Positions 7,699 through 17,900 of a stretch of 32,546 nucleotides of DNA are shown one piece after another. The translations under genes and the position numbers were made by a program. Within the stretch, counting starts at the first letter, position 1; each line of letters opens with the position of its first letter. The stretch spans positions 1 through 32,546 of the forward strand of contig CALDNN010000032.1 of NCBI GenBank assembly GCA_937915455.1, read 5' to 3'. The notes below the pieces were generated by a model that was given only the letters and a program-made list of their open reading frames with translations, did no database searches and was not told the origin of the DNA. The stretch comes from Pelethousia sp002409725. GTDB taxonomy: Bacteria; Bacillota; Clostridia; Christensenellales; CAG-138.

Positions 7699-8228
7699 AC
7701 TTCCTCCAGCGTGATATTGCCGTTGGTGAACACGCAGATCTGCGATGCGATCTCAATGGCCTTTTGCGCGATCTCTTTTGCGCCAAGGTCCGTATTCTCT
7801 TTGAGGGCCTTGGCGGCCGCCATGGCATACATGCCGCCCGACCCGATGGCAGCGATGCCGTCATCCGGATCGATGACCTCGCCTGTGCCGGAGATGATGA
7901 GCAGTTCCTCTTCATCCGCGGCGATCAGCAGGGCCTCCAACTGGCGCATGGCCTTATCGCCCCGCCAATCCTGCGCCAAGCTCACGGCCGCCCGCTTTAG
8001 GCTGCCGCTGTATTTGGTAAGCTTGGTTTCAAAACGTTCACAGAGCGAAAAAGCATCCGCAACCGAGCCGGCGAAGCCTACCACCACTTTGTCATTGTAG
8101 AGCCTGCGCACCTTGCGGGCCGTGCCCTTCATAATGGTCTTCTCGCCCATAGTCACCTGGCCATCACCGGCTACGGCGCATTTACCATCCCGGCGCACGG
8201 CCACGATCGTCGTTCCCTCCAGCGTCAT
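7695..8228 (-). CDS. hslV: HslV (ClpQ) threonine peptidase subunit
   Basis: This 177-residue protein is the proteolytic core of HslVU. The sequence begins MTLEGTTIVAVRRDGK, so the catalytic threonine would be Thr6 or Thr7 after removal of a short propeptide, unlike E. coli where only Met precedes it. GDGQVT near 22, GFAGSVADAFSL and the GSGGMYAMAAA segment are standard. A strong AAGGAAAGGG site precedes the ATG. It is the first gene of the hslV-hslU-hydrolase unit. In Bacillus xerC lies just upstream of hslV; here trmFO does. Confidence 0.97.
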   Translation of the reverse strand: MTLEGTTIVAVRRDGKCAVAGDGQVTMGEKTIMKGTARKVRRLYNDKVVVGFAGSVADAFSLCERFETKLTKYSGSLKRAAVSLAQDWRGDKAMRQLEALLIAADEEELLIISGTGEVIDPDDGIAAIGSGGMYAMAAAKALKENTDLGAKEIAQKAIEIASQICVFTNGNITLEEV

Positions 8229-8301
8229 ATATCCCTTTCCTTTCGATCTTTTCGATCAAACAAAGCGTCTAAGCGCAGTTTTGCATGATTTGGTTTTTAC
8301 A

Positions 8302-8310
8302 ATAATACCA
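8302..8310 (-). promoter_or_regulatory. Possible extended -10 promoter of hslV
   Basis: In the 118-base gap between trmFO and hslV the minus strand reads TGGTATTAT, an extended -10 element (TGn plus TATTAT). No convincing -35 is present, which is tolerated by extended -10 promoters. A nearby direct repeat GATCGAAAA/GATCGAAAG (about 8230-8250) precedes the ribosome binding site. No CIRCE or other familiar heat-shock operator was seen. Confidence 0.35.
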
Positions 8311-8346
8311 TACATTCGCGCCCCGCGTGATCCTCCTCTTTTACCT

Positions 8347-9672
8347 TTACAGTTTATTCGCAATTATGCCATCTATCACCGCTAATGCCCGCTCTGCGAT
8401 GGCCGTATAGCGTTCGGCCTTGCCGCGCGGCGCGTTTGGCAGGTCCGCCATGATGCCGAAGTTGATGTTCATAGGCTGGAAATCCGCGCCCGCGTATTCC
8501 GCCACATAGTGCGCCATGGCTCCCAGGGCCGTTTGCACCGTAAAATCCAAAGGTTCTTTGCCTGCCAATTCCCGGGCTAGGCCGATGCCCGCCAAGAGGC
8601 CCGAGCCGGCGCTCTCCACATAGCCCTCCACACCCGTGATCTGCCCGGCGAAATAGAGGCCCGGCCGCTCCTTTACGCTGTAGCGCCAGTCGAGCTTGCC
8701 CGGAGAGGGCAAAAAGGTATTGCGATGCATCACGCCGTAGCGCACGAACTCCGCGTTTTCTAGGCCCGGTATCATGCCGAACACCCGGCGCTGCTCGCCA
8801 AATTTGAGGTTGGTCTGAAAGCCCACTAGGTTATAGAGCGTACCCGCAGCGTCATCCTGCCTAAGCTGCACCACGGCGAAGGGCTTTGAGCCCGTCCGCT
8901 CATCCCGAAGACCCACTGGCTTGAGCGGGCCAAAGGCCAAGGTCATCTCTCCGCGCCCTGCCATGACCTCCACGGGCATGCAGCCCTCGAAGACCCGGGG
9001 CGTTTCGAATTCGTGCAGGGGGGCTGTCTCGGCCGCTATTAACTCGCGCACGAAGGCGAAGTATTCTTCCCGCGTCATAGGGCAGTTGATGTAGTCGCTG
9101 CCCCGGGCATAGCGGGAGGCGCGGAAGGCCTTTTCCATATTGAGCGATTCCAGCGTTACCACCGGAGCCGCAGCGTCGTAAAAATGCAGGCCAGGGCCAA
9201 ACAAGCCTTGGATGGCGTCCAGCATCGGCCCATCCGTGAGCGGGCCGGTGGCCACGATGGCCGGGCCATCGGGCAGGCTTTGCACTTCCTCGTGTACCAC
9301 TTCAATATTGGGGTGGGCTTCGATGCGTTCCGTCACCAGGCGGCTGAAGCCCTCCCGATCCACGGCCAGAGCACCGCCCGCGGGCACACGGGTTTGATCC
9401 GCAGCCCAGAGGATCAGCGACCCCAGCCGCCGCATTTCCTCCTTCATCAGGCCCGCGCCGTTTTGCAGCCTGTCCGACCTAAGGGAATTGGAGCAGACCA
9501 GCTCCGCGAAGGTATCCGCCTTGTGGGCAGGCTGGTGCTTGTGCGGTTTCATTTCATATAGGCGTACGGCTAAGCCGCGCTCAGCAAGCTGAAACGCGGC
9601 CTCACAGCCCGCCAGGCCGGCACCGATCACAGAAACAGGCTCGAGGCCTATCCGCAATGGGCGCTTATTCAT
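8347..9672 (-). CDS. trmFO: Folate/FAD-dependent tRNA (uracil-54-C5) methyltransferase TrmFO
   Basis: This 441-residue flavoprotein makes ribothymidine at position 54 in the T-loop of tRNAs, taking the carbon from methylenetetrahydrofolate. It shows the FAD dinucleotide motif VIGAGLAGCEAA near the start, YEMKP, the conserved FAELVCSNSLRSD segment, and GLYFAGQITGVEGYVES near the C-terminus. I chose the ATG at 9672 (MNKRPLRIG), which overlaps the topA stop by eight bases; an in-frame extension to 9852 would run inside topA and has no family resemblance. The topA-trmFO order matches Bacillus. Confidence 0.96.
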   Translation of the reverse strand: MNKRPLRIGLEPVSVIGAGLAGCEAAFQLAERGLAVRLYEMKPHKHQPAHKADTFAELVCSNSLRSDRLQNGAGLMKEEMRRLGSLILWAADQTRVPAGGALAVDREGFSRLVTERIEAHPNIEVVHEEVQSLPDGPAIVATGPLTDGPMLDAIQGLFGPGLHFYDAAAPVVTLESLNMEKAFRASRYARGSDYINCPMTREEYFAFVRELIAAETAPLHEFETPRVFEGCMPVEVMAGRGEMTLAFGPLKPVGLRDERTGSKPFAVVQLRQDDAAGTLYNLVGFQTNLKFGEQRRVFGMIPGLENAEFVRYGVMHRNTFLPSPGKLDWRYSVKERPGLYFAGQITGVEGYVESAGSGLLAGIGLARELAGKEPLDFTVQTALGAMAHYVAEYAGADFQPMNINFGIMADLPNAPRGKAERYTAIAERALAVIDGIIANKL

Positions 9673-11767
9673 TCTCGTCCTTATCCTTTTTTTGCGGCCG
9701 AACCACGTGGCCACAATCTTTATTGGTGCAAACGGTATAGCCGCCGTTCTGGCCCAGCTTGTGCACCATCGGCTGGCCGCAGACCGGGCATTTCTCCTTG
9801 GCGGGTCGGTCCCAGGAGACGAAGCTGCAATCCGGGTAGCGCTCGCAGCCATAGAAAACTTTGCCGCGCTTGGACTTGCGTTTGATGAGGGCAGCGCCGC
9901 ATTCCGGGCAGGCTACGTCGATCTTTTCCACGATCGCCTTGGTGTTGCGGCATTCGGGGAAATTGGGGCAGGCCAGGAACTTGCCGAAGCGGCCCATCTT
10001 ATAGACCATCATGGCCCCGCACTTTTCACAGGGAATATCCGATACCTCGTCCGCGATGACCACCTTCTCGATGCTCTCAGAGGCCTTGACAACCGTTTCC
10101 TCAAAGGGACCGTAGAAGCGGCGGATTACGTCTTTCCATTCCTGCTCGCCATCCTTGACCCGATCGAGCTTGGTTTCCATATCGGCTGTGAATTTCACAT
10201 CCACGATGTCTTGAAAATTCTCCTTCATGATCTGGGTGACTACGAAGCCCAGCTCTGTGGGGACCAGCTGCTTTTTCTCCCGCTGCACGTAGCCCCGCTC
10301 GATGATGGTGGAGATGGTGGGCGCATAGGTGCTGGGGCGGCCGATGCCTTTCTCTTCCAGCGTTTTAACCAGCGAAGCCTCCGTATAGCGGGGCGGCGGC
10401 TGGGTGAATTTCTGCTCTTGCTCGATATGATCGAGGGCCAGCTTTTCGCCCACGATAAGCTTAGGCAGGGTGGTCTCCGCTTCCTCGGCCTCGTCACGGC
10501 CCTCCGTATAAACGACGGTATAGCCATTGAAGAGGGTACGGGTGCCTGTTGCTTTGTATGTGCAGCCGTTCGCGCCAAAGGAAACTGCGCTCACTTCATA
10601 TTTGGCCTCGCTCATCTGGCTGGCCAGGAAACGCTCGTAGATCAGCTTGTAGAGCTTGTATTGGTTGTTGTTGAGGGAAGCCTTCACATCCTGTGGCCTG
10701 TTGAGCACGCTGGAGGGGCGAATGGCCTCGTGCGCATCCTGTGCGCCCTTGCGGCCCTTGTAGATATTGGGTTTGGTCGGCACATACTGCGCGCCGTAGG
10801 CGGTGGTGATATGCTCCAGAGCCTGGCTCTGCGCCTCCTGGGCGATGCGCACGGAATCCGTGCGGATGTAGGTAATGAGACCGGTCACGCCCTGGCCGGC
10901 GATCTCCACGCCCTCGTAGAGCTGCTGGGCAATTAGCATGGTAAGCTTGGTGGTGAAGCCCAGCTTGCGGCTGGCCTCCTGCTGCAGGCTGCTGGTAGTA
11001 AAGGGCGGCGGCGCGTGGCGTACCCGCTCGCTAACCTTGATATCCGTTACCGAAAAATCCGCATTTGCGGAAGCATCCACCACGGCCTGGGCCTCTTGCG
11101 CGTTATGAATATCGGTTTTTTTATCGCCATAGCCATAGAACTTGGCGGATAGGGGCTTGCGGCTGTCCTTATGCTTTAAAAGGGCTGTGATGTTCCAGAA
11201 TTCCTCCGGAATGAAATCCATGATCTCCTTTTCGCGGTCACACAGGATACGGCAGGCCACGGATTGCACCCGGCCCGCGCTCAAACCCCGGCGCACTTTG
11301 GCCCAGAGGATGGGGCTGATCTTATAGCCCACGAGCCTGTCAAGCACGCGGCGGGCCTGCTGCGCGTCCACCAGGTGCATATCGATGGCGCGGGCGGATT
11401 TAACGCTGTTTTTCACCGTATTCATGGTGATCTCGTTGAACTCGATGCGGCACTTGGAGTCCGGATCCAGCTTGAGAATCTGCGCTAGGTGCCAGCTGAT
11501 GGCTTCCCCTTCCATATCAGGGTCGGTTGCGAGGTATATCTTTTGGGCGGTCTTGGCCTCTCTACGGATGGTCTCCAGCACATCGCCCCTGCCTCTGAGG
11601 GTGATGTATTTTGGCGAGAAGTCATGTTCCACATCCACGCCCAGCTGGCTCTTTGGAAGGTCCCTTACATGCCCGTTGGAAGCCACCACCTTATATTTCG
11701 TTCCTAAAAACTTGCCTATCGTCTTTGCCTTTGCCGGGGACTCGACGATCACTAACGTTTCCGCCAT
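9665..11767 (-). CDS. topA: DNA topoisomerase I (type IA)
   Basis: This 700-residue enzyme relaxes negative supercoils. The TOPRIM domain starts at residue 1 (LVIVESPAKAKTIGKFLG) and carries the acidic motif TDPDMEGEAISWHL (81-94), where most relatives have Arg in place of Met85. The catalytic tyrosine is Tyr300 in GLITYIRTDS. Three C4 zinc-finger modules close the protein (CEKCG...CPNFPEC, CPECG...CERYPDC, CPVCG...CTNKDC), as expected for a full-length bacterial enzyme. It starts 88 bases downstream of dprA; the GGAGG site is somewhat far from the ATG (11 bases). Confidence 0.97.
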   Translation of the reverse strand: MAETLVIVESPAKAKTIGKFLGTKYKVVASNGHVRDLPKSQLGVDVEHDFSPKYITLRGRGDVLETIRREAKTAQKIYLATDPDMEGEAISWHLAQILKLDPDSKCRIEFNEITMNTVKNSVKSARAIDMHLVDAQQARRVLDRLVGYKISPILWAKVRRGLSAGRVQSVACRILCDREKEIMDFIPEEFWNITALLKHKDSRKPLSAKFYGYGDKKTDIHNAQEAQAVVDASANADFSVTDIKVSERVRHAPPPFTTSSLQQEASRKLGFTTKLTMLIAQQLYEGVEIAGQGVTGLITYIRTDSVRIAQEAQSQALEHITTAYGAQYVPTKPNIYKGRKGAQDAHEAIRPSSVLNRPQDVKASLNNNQYKLYKLIYERFLASQMSEAKYEVSAVSFGANGCTYKATGTRTLFNGYTVVYTEGRDEAEEAETTLPKLIVGEKLALDHIEQEQKFTQPPPRYTEASLVKTLEEKGIGRPSTYAPTISTIIERGYVQREKKQLVPTELGFVVTQIMKENFQDIVDVKFTADMETKLDRVKDGEQEWKDVIRRFYGPFEETVVKASESIEKVVIADEVSDIPCEKCGAMMVYKMGRFGKFLACPNFPECRNTKAIVEKIDVACPECGAALIKRKSKRGKVFYGCERYPDCSFVSWDRPAKEKCPVCGQPMVHKLGQNGGYTVCTNKDCGHVVRPQKKDKDENE

Positions 11768-11855
11768 CTAAGCGATTACCTCCACATGCTGCACAATTTC
11801 TGCAATATTTCGATCGATTTTTATGATCGATTCCTTTGATCGGTGATCGCGCTGC
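11768..11855 (-). other. dprA-topA spacer rich in GATC palindromes
   Basis: This 88-base spacer holds several GATC-containing palindromes, including TCGATC and GATCGA arms around an ATAAAAATC loop on the minus strand (about 11811-11831), plus a near-repeat TTGCAGAAATTGTGCAG nearer topA. No T run follows the stem, so I do not call a terminator. A topA promoter could lie here, but I see no clear -35/-10 pair. Confidence 0.3.
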
Positions 11856-12962
11856 TCACAGGCTATAGAGCCTACCGCGCGATTGCTTAATTATTCCCGA
11901 AAATTCCATGTCTGTCAAGGCGAAATTTAAAATCGAGGGTGAAAAGCCCGTCATTTCGGCCAGATCGTCGGCGCTGCGCTCCCCCGCCTGCAACAGCCTA
12001 AGAATCAACGTTTGCTCAAAGGAAAGGGCGCTTTCATCCACCGTCTTCGCGGGCGTTTTCGCTTTTATTTCCACGCCGTATTCCTCTAAAATATCTTTGG
12101 CGCCGTTTACGGCCTTAGCCGTGCCCTCGCTGATCATGCGGTTGGCGCCCTCGCTGGTGATATCCGTGAGCCTGCCCGGTAGGGCGAACACATCCCGCCC
12201 TTGCTCGAGGGCGCAATCCACGGTGATGCTGGTGCCGCTTTGCTTCGCCGCCTCGATAACCACCACGCCCCGGCTGATGCCGCTGATGATGCGGTTACGC
12301 TGGGGGAAATGCGCGGCCATCGGCTTTGTACCCGGCAAATGCTCGGATACCACGGCCCCCCGCTCCACGATCTGCTCGTATTCCCTTTGATTGGCAGCCG
12401 GGTAAACGACATCTACCCCGCCGCCCAGCACGGCAATGGTCGGGAAATCGTTTTCCTCCGCGGCCAGCGCGCCCTGGGCGCAGAGGCAGTCGATGCCGTA
12501 GGCCAGGCCCGATACCACGCATACGCCCTGCTCCGCCAGCTCTTTGGAAAGCTCCAATGCCATCTGCCTGCCGTAATCCGTGCATTTGCGCGAGCCGATC
12601 ATCGCTAGGGGCAGTGGAATGCGCTTAGGCAGCCGACCCCGCACATATAGCGCCGTGGGCGGGCGGTAGATGTGCCGCAAAAGCATGGGGTAGTTCTCAT
12701 CCTCAACCAGCACGGCCTCGATGCCGTGGCGGGCCATGTAGCCTAGGCATTGGTCGATATAGGCTTCGCTGGCCTTTTGATGCAGCAGGGCGTTTCCCTC
12801 CAGCTCCCGCTGGATTGCACCGGGCAGGCAGCCCAGCGCGGCCTCGCGGAATACGGCCTTGCCATCGCCCTCATAGGCATCCAGTAGGGCCTGAATACGG
12901 GCGTGGGCCGTGCCCAGCACAAAGCTGAGCCAAAGGCGGTATCTGCGCGCTTCCTCCTGCAT
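11856..12962 (-). CDS. dprA: DNA processing protein DprA (Smf)
   Basis: This 368-residue protein binds incoming single-stranded DNA and loads RecA in competent bacteria; it is also kept in many species not known to be naturally competent. The Rossmann-like core begins near 115 with MIGSRKCTDYG and continues through VVSGLAYGID (149-158), LGGGVDVVYP (179-188) and VVSEHLPGTKP (204-214). The segment after GID reads CLCAQGAL, where relatives usually have an AH pair. A C-terminal winged-helix domain (about 305-368) is present. The ribosome binding site lies in the end of comM, three bases away, so the pair is an operon. Confidence 0.95.
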   Translation of the reverse strand: MQEEARRYRLWLSFVLGTAHARIQALLDAYEGDGKAVFREAALGCLPGAIQRELEGNALLHQKASEAYIDQCLGYMARHGIEAVLVEDENYPMLLRHIYRPPTALYVRGRLPKRIPLPLAMIGSRKCTDYGRQMALELSKELAEQGVCVVSGLAYGIDCLCAQGALAAEENDFPTIAVLGGGVDVVYPAANQREYEQIVERGAVVSEHLPGTKPMAAHFPQRNRIISGISRGVVVIEAAKQSGTSITVDCALEQGRDVFALPGRLTDITSEGANRMISEGTAKAVNGAKDILEEYGVEIKAKTPAKTVDESALSFEQTLILRLLQAGERSADDLAEMTGFSPSILNFALTDMEFSGIIKQSRGRLYSL

Positions 12963-12965
12963 GGC

Positions 12966-14495
<1,530 letters not shown>

Positions 14496-14545
14496 AGTTT
14501 GCCTCCCCCGCCCGGCCGGCTATGGATCGCAGAATCCCGCGGGCG

Positions 14546-14932
14546 TTATTTGAATACGAAAAGCTTATTGGCGATGAAATTGACCAGCATCACAAAAACC
14601 ATCACGATACCCTTGGCGATGAGGTTGCTCTCAATGCCCAGCACCTCATAGCACAGGCGCAGCAAGAGCACGGAAAGTGCTAATGAGCAAAGGTTGACTA
14701 GCAAAAAGCGCAGGAATTCTTTTTGGGTGTATTTCTTTTCCTGGCGGAAGGTCCAGCGGCTGTTGAAAAAATAGCTGTTGAGCAGGCCGCAGCTATAGGA
14801 AAGGCATTGAGCCAGCGCATAATGCAGGCCCAGCCATACCAAAAGCTGGTAGACGCCAAAATCCACCAGGGTATTCAGCACGCCCACCAGGCCGAAGCGC
14901 AGCAGTTGGTAAAAGTTCTCCTTTTGCAGCAT
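14546..14932 (-). CDS. GtrA-family membrane protein
   Basis: This 128-residue protein has four predicted membrane helices and the GtrA signature at its start (LLRFGLVGVLNTLVDFGVYQLL) and end (NFIANKLFVF). GtrA-like proteins are thought to help move polyprenyl-linked sugars across the membrane for surface glycosylation. I prefer the ATG at 14932, because GAGG stands seven bases upstream of it but only one base from the ATG at 14938. It begins ten bases after the stop of the large glycosyltransferase gene, so the two probably act together on lipid-linked sugar. Confidence 0.85.
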   Translation of the reverse strand: MLQKENFYQLLRFGLVGVLNTLVDFGVYQLLVWLGLHYALAQCLSYSCGLLNSYFFNSRWTFRQEKKYTQKEFLRFLLVNLCSLALSVLLLRLCYEVLGIESNLIAKGIVMVFVMLVNFIANKLFVFK

Positions 14933-14941
14933 AAGCATTCC

Positions 14942-17900
14942 TCAATAGCCCAAAAACGTCCAGCTGGGCAGCCATTCCAGCCAATGAATAAACCAATCCG
15001 GTGCGGCCAGGCCGGAGATCACCGGGTAAAACAGCGCGAAGAGCGCGATGCTCACACCCAGCCACAGCCATTTGAGCGGGGCGATGGAAGGGTGACGCGC
15101 CTCCGCCTCCAGCAAGAGGTAGCCCGTGCACAGAATTAGGAACGGCACCGTGGCGAAATAGTGGTAGGCAAAGGTGCAGCGGGTCACCAGCACCCAGGGC
15201 AGATAGTTGGCGCAAACCGCCACCATCAGCACGAACATGCCCTTTTCCCGGCGGATGTTGCCAAGGATCAGCCGCACCGCTAAAATCAATGTTCCCAAGG
15301 AGCAGGCCCACCATACCGCGGGGTTGCCAAAGGCGGAAATGGTGGAGGCATAGCCGGCGCGTACATCATAACCTACATAATACCACACGGGCCGCAGGTT
15401 GAGCGGCCACTGCCACCAGGGGGATTCGTAGGGGTGGGTAGCTGTAAGGTTGCTGTGGTAATCGAACATGAACTTTTGGAAATTCCAAATGCCCCCAAGG
15501 TCATAGTGCATTTCGGAAAGCACGTAGGGCAGATAGGAGGCCAAATAGATGCATACCGGCACCAATATGTAGAATAGGCAGCACCACAGAAGGGTCAGCA
15601 CGGCCTGCCGCCAGAAGCGCGCCACCTGGGCCCGCTTTTTCACATCCCCGCTGCGGATCTGCTTGCGGTACTCCATATAGCGCTGGCCCAGGGAGGTGAA
15701 AAAAATCACCGCCAGGCCGCCGCCTGCGTAGATGCAGATCCACTTGCTGGCAGCGCCCAGGCCAAAGAATACTCCTGCCCAAGCCAGTGGCTTGAGGGTG
15801 GCCCCCAGGCCATCCGTGAAGAAATTCATGCAATAGTATTCGTGCATGAAGTAGAACATCAGCAGGATAAAGAACACGCCGAACACATCGACGGTGGCGA
15901 TGCGCGTTTGCGAAAAGTGCATGAAATCAAAAGCGAACAGGCCCGCGCAAAGAAGAGCGTAATCGCTGCGTTTAAAGAGCCTTTTGGCAAACAGATAAAG
16001 GATGGGCACCATAGCAATGCCGAAAAGCGTGCCCGCGATACGCCATCCAAAGGTGTTCATGCCGAAGAGGGCCACTCCAAGCATGATGAACACCTTGCCC
16101 AGCGGCGGGTGGGAATTCTCATAGGGGACCAGGCCGTGCAGGTGCTCATAGGCCGTGCGGGCATGATACAGCTCGTCGAAATACATGCCGTTGAGGTAAG
16201 AAGGCGCAGCCGGCACCTGATCCTGCTCGTCGATCAGCAGGGCCGCATCCGCCAGGTCCGGTGCAGCGGCCAAAGCCTCGCACGAGGTGATGGGCACTTG
16301 GTTGCCACCCTCGTCAAAAAAGGCGATCTCATTGAACCACACGGAGCCTTCGGTCACCCGTAGGGTCACCGCGCCGGTTTCCCAGCCCTCGCCGCCGATC
16401 TTGACCCAGCGGAACATATCACCGTTGTCTTCCTCATAAGCAAAGGAATTGCCCTCGTCATCCGTAAATTCCGAAGTGCCCGTATACAACCCGCCGAATA
16501 CCCGGATGCTGGAAAGCGTGGCCTCCCTTTCTAGGCGGATGGTCACACCCTCCCCTTTTCCCGCCTGCCAGGCCGTTTCCGGGGCTTGCAGCGTGCCCAG
16601 ATTGAGCAAGGCCACCAGGGCGTAAAGGCCCGTGAGCGCACCGCACCAAAGTCTGTCCCGTTTGGTGAAGCGGGCTTCCTTCTCCTGCTTTTGCGCATCC
16701 AGGCCAGGCCGGATATCCGCTGCTCTCCGATCTCCCTCGAAGGCGGGTGAGGTGCGCCGCTTTACGGTAATATCATAGCAGGCCCAGGCAAAATAAGCAA
16801 AGGCCGCCACGGTGAGGGCCGAGCCCAAGCGGGTGATAAAGAGATATTCCTCACCCCTAAGGGCCGTATCCTTGACCACCATAAAGGCGGCCAGGGAATT
16901 CAGCAGCAGGGAGCAGGTAAAGAATACAAAGCAAAGGAACAGCCGCCGATCCCCATAGTAGATAAAGGTGATCAGGATCAGCAGCAGCACTGGGAAGAGA
17001 TAGCGCTCGTGCATATATTGCCCCAGCGTAAAAAGGGCAGCCAGCAAAAAGGCCGTACACAGGGCTAAACAGCCCCGTTCCTTGCGGCCCTTAATGTACA
17101 TCCAGATCGAAAATAGCACCGCGAGGCAGATGCAGGCCGTACCCCACTGCCCGTAGCTGATAGAAAAGACGAAAGGTGCATCTACATTCTGCCAGTTGCC
17201 GCCAAAGAGGGAGAAGAGGTTGAAGGCCTCGATGCTGGCGTAAGGGTAGCTCGTGGCCGTGCCCAGGAGCTTTTGCAGCACCCAGGGGCCTTGGAAGGTT
17301 GCACCGAACAGGCTTAGCTCCACATTGCCCTGCCCGCCGCCAAACGGCAGGCTGAGCAAAAGAATGGCGCCTAATGCCAGGAGCACGGCCCAAAGGGTGC
17401 GAAGGGCGGTTTTCCATCCCTGGTCTTTGATCTTGATAAAATAAGCGGCGGCCAAAAGCGGCCCGGCCATCAGCGCCTGTGGCTTGACCAAGATGGCCAC
17501 GCCATAGACGAGGCCGCAAAGCTCCAGCCGGTTTTCGAGGAACAGCCAGAGGGTCAGCACCAGCAGGAGGGTCAGCACCTGGTCGATCTGGCCCCAGCCG
17601 CCTGAGAGAAAGGCCATTGCCGGGTTGAAGGCTACGGCGCAACAGAGGGCCAGGGCGACCTGGCGCTCAAAGCGCTTGTCCGCCATGCGGAAAACGAGAT
17701 AGGCCGCGCCCAAATCGCAAAGGATGGCGGGCATCTTGGTTAAAAGCACATAACCAGCACCGCCATAGCTGAGGCCCAGTAGCTTTGCCAGGCTGCCCGT
17801 AAACCACAGCACATACATATACCCCGGCGGATAATCGGCGAACATGCCGGAAGTATAGAAGGCCCCAGGCCCATTTTCGGCCAGAGTATTGGCCCAGGCC

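Noticed and set aside
6583..8100. Plus-strand reading frame of 505 codons
   Set aside because: It is the antisense shadow of hslU and hslV, His/Leu-rich and without recognisable motifs.
9673..9852. 60-residue N-terminal extension of trmFO
   Set aside because: It lies inside topA and the family N-terminus begins at the ATG at 9672.
9692..10936. Plus-strand reading frame of 414 codons
   Set aside because: It lies entirely opposite topA and shows only the composition expected from antisense of a real gene.
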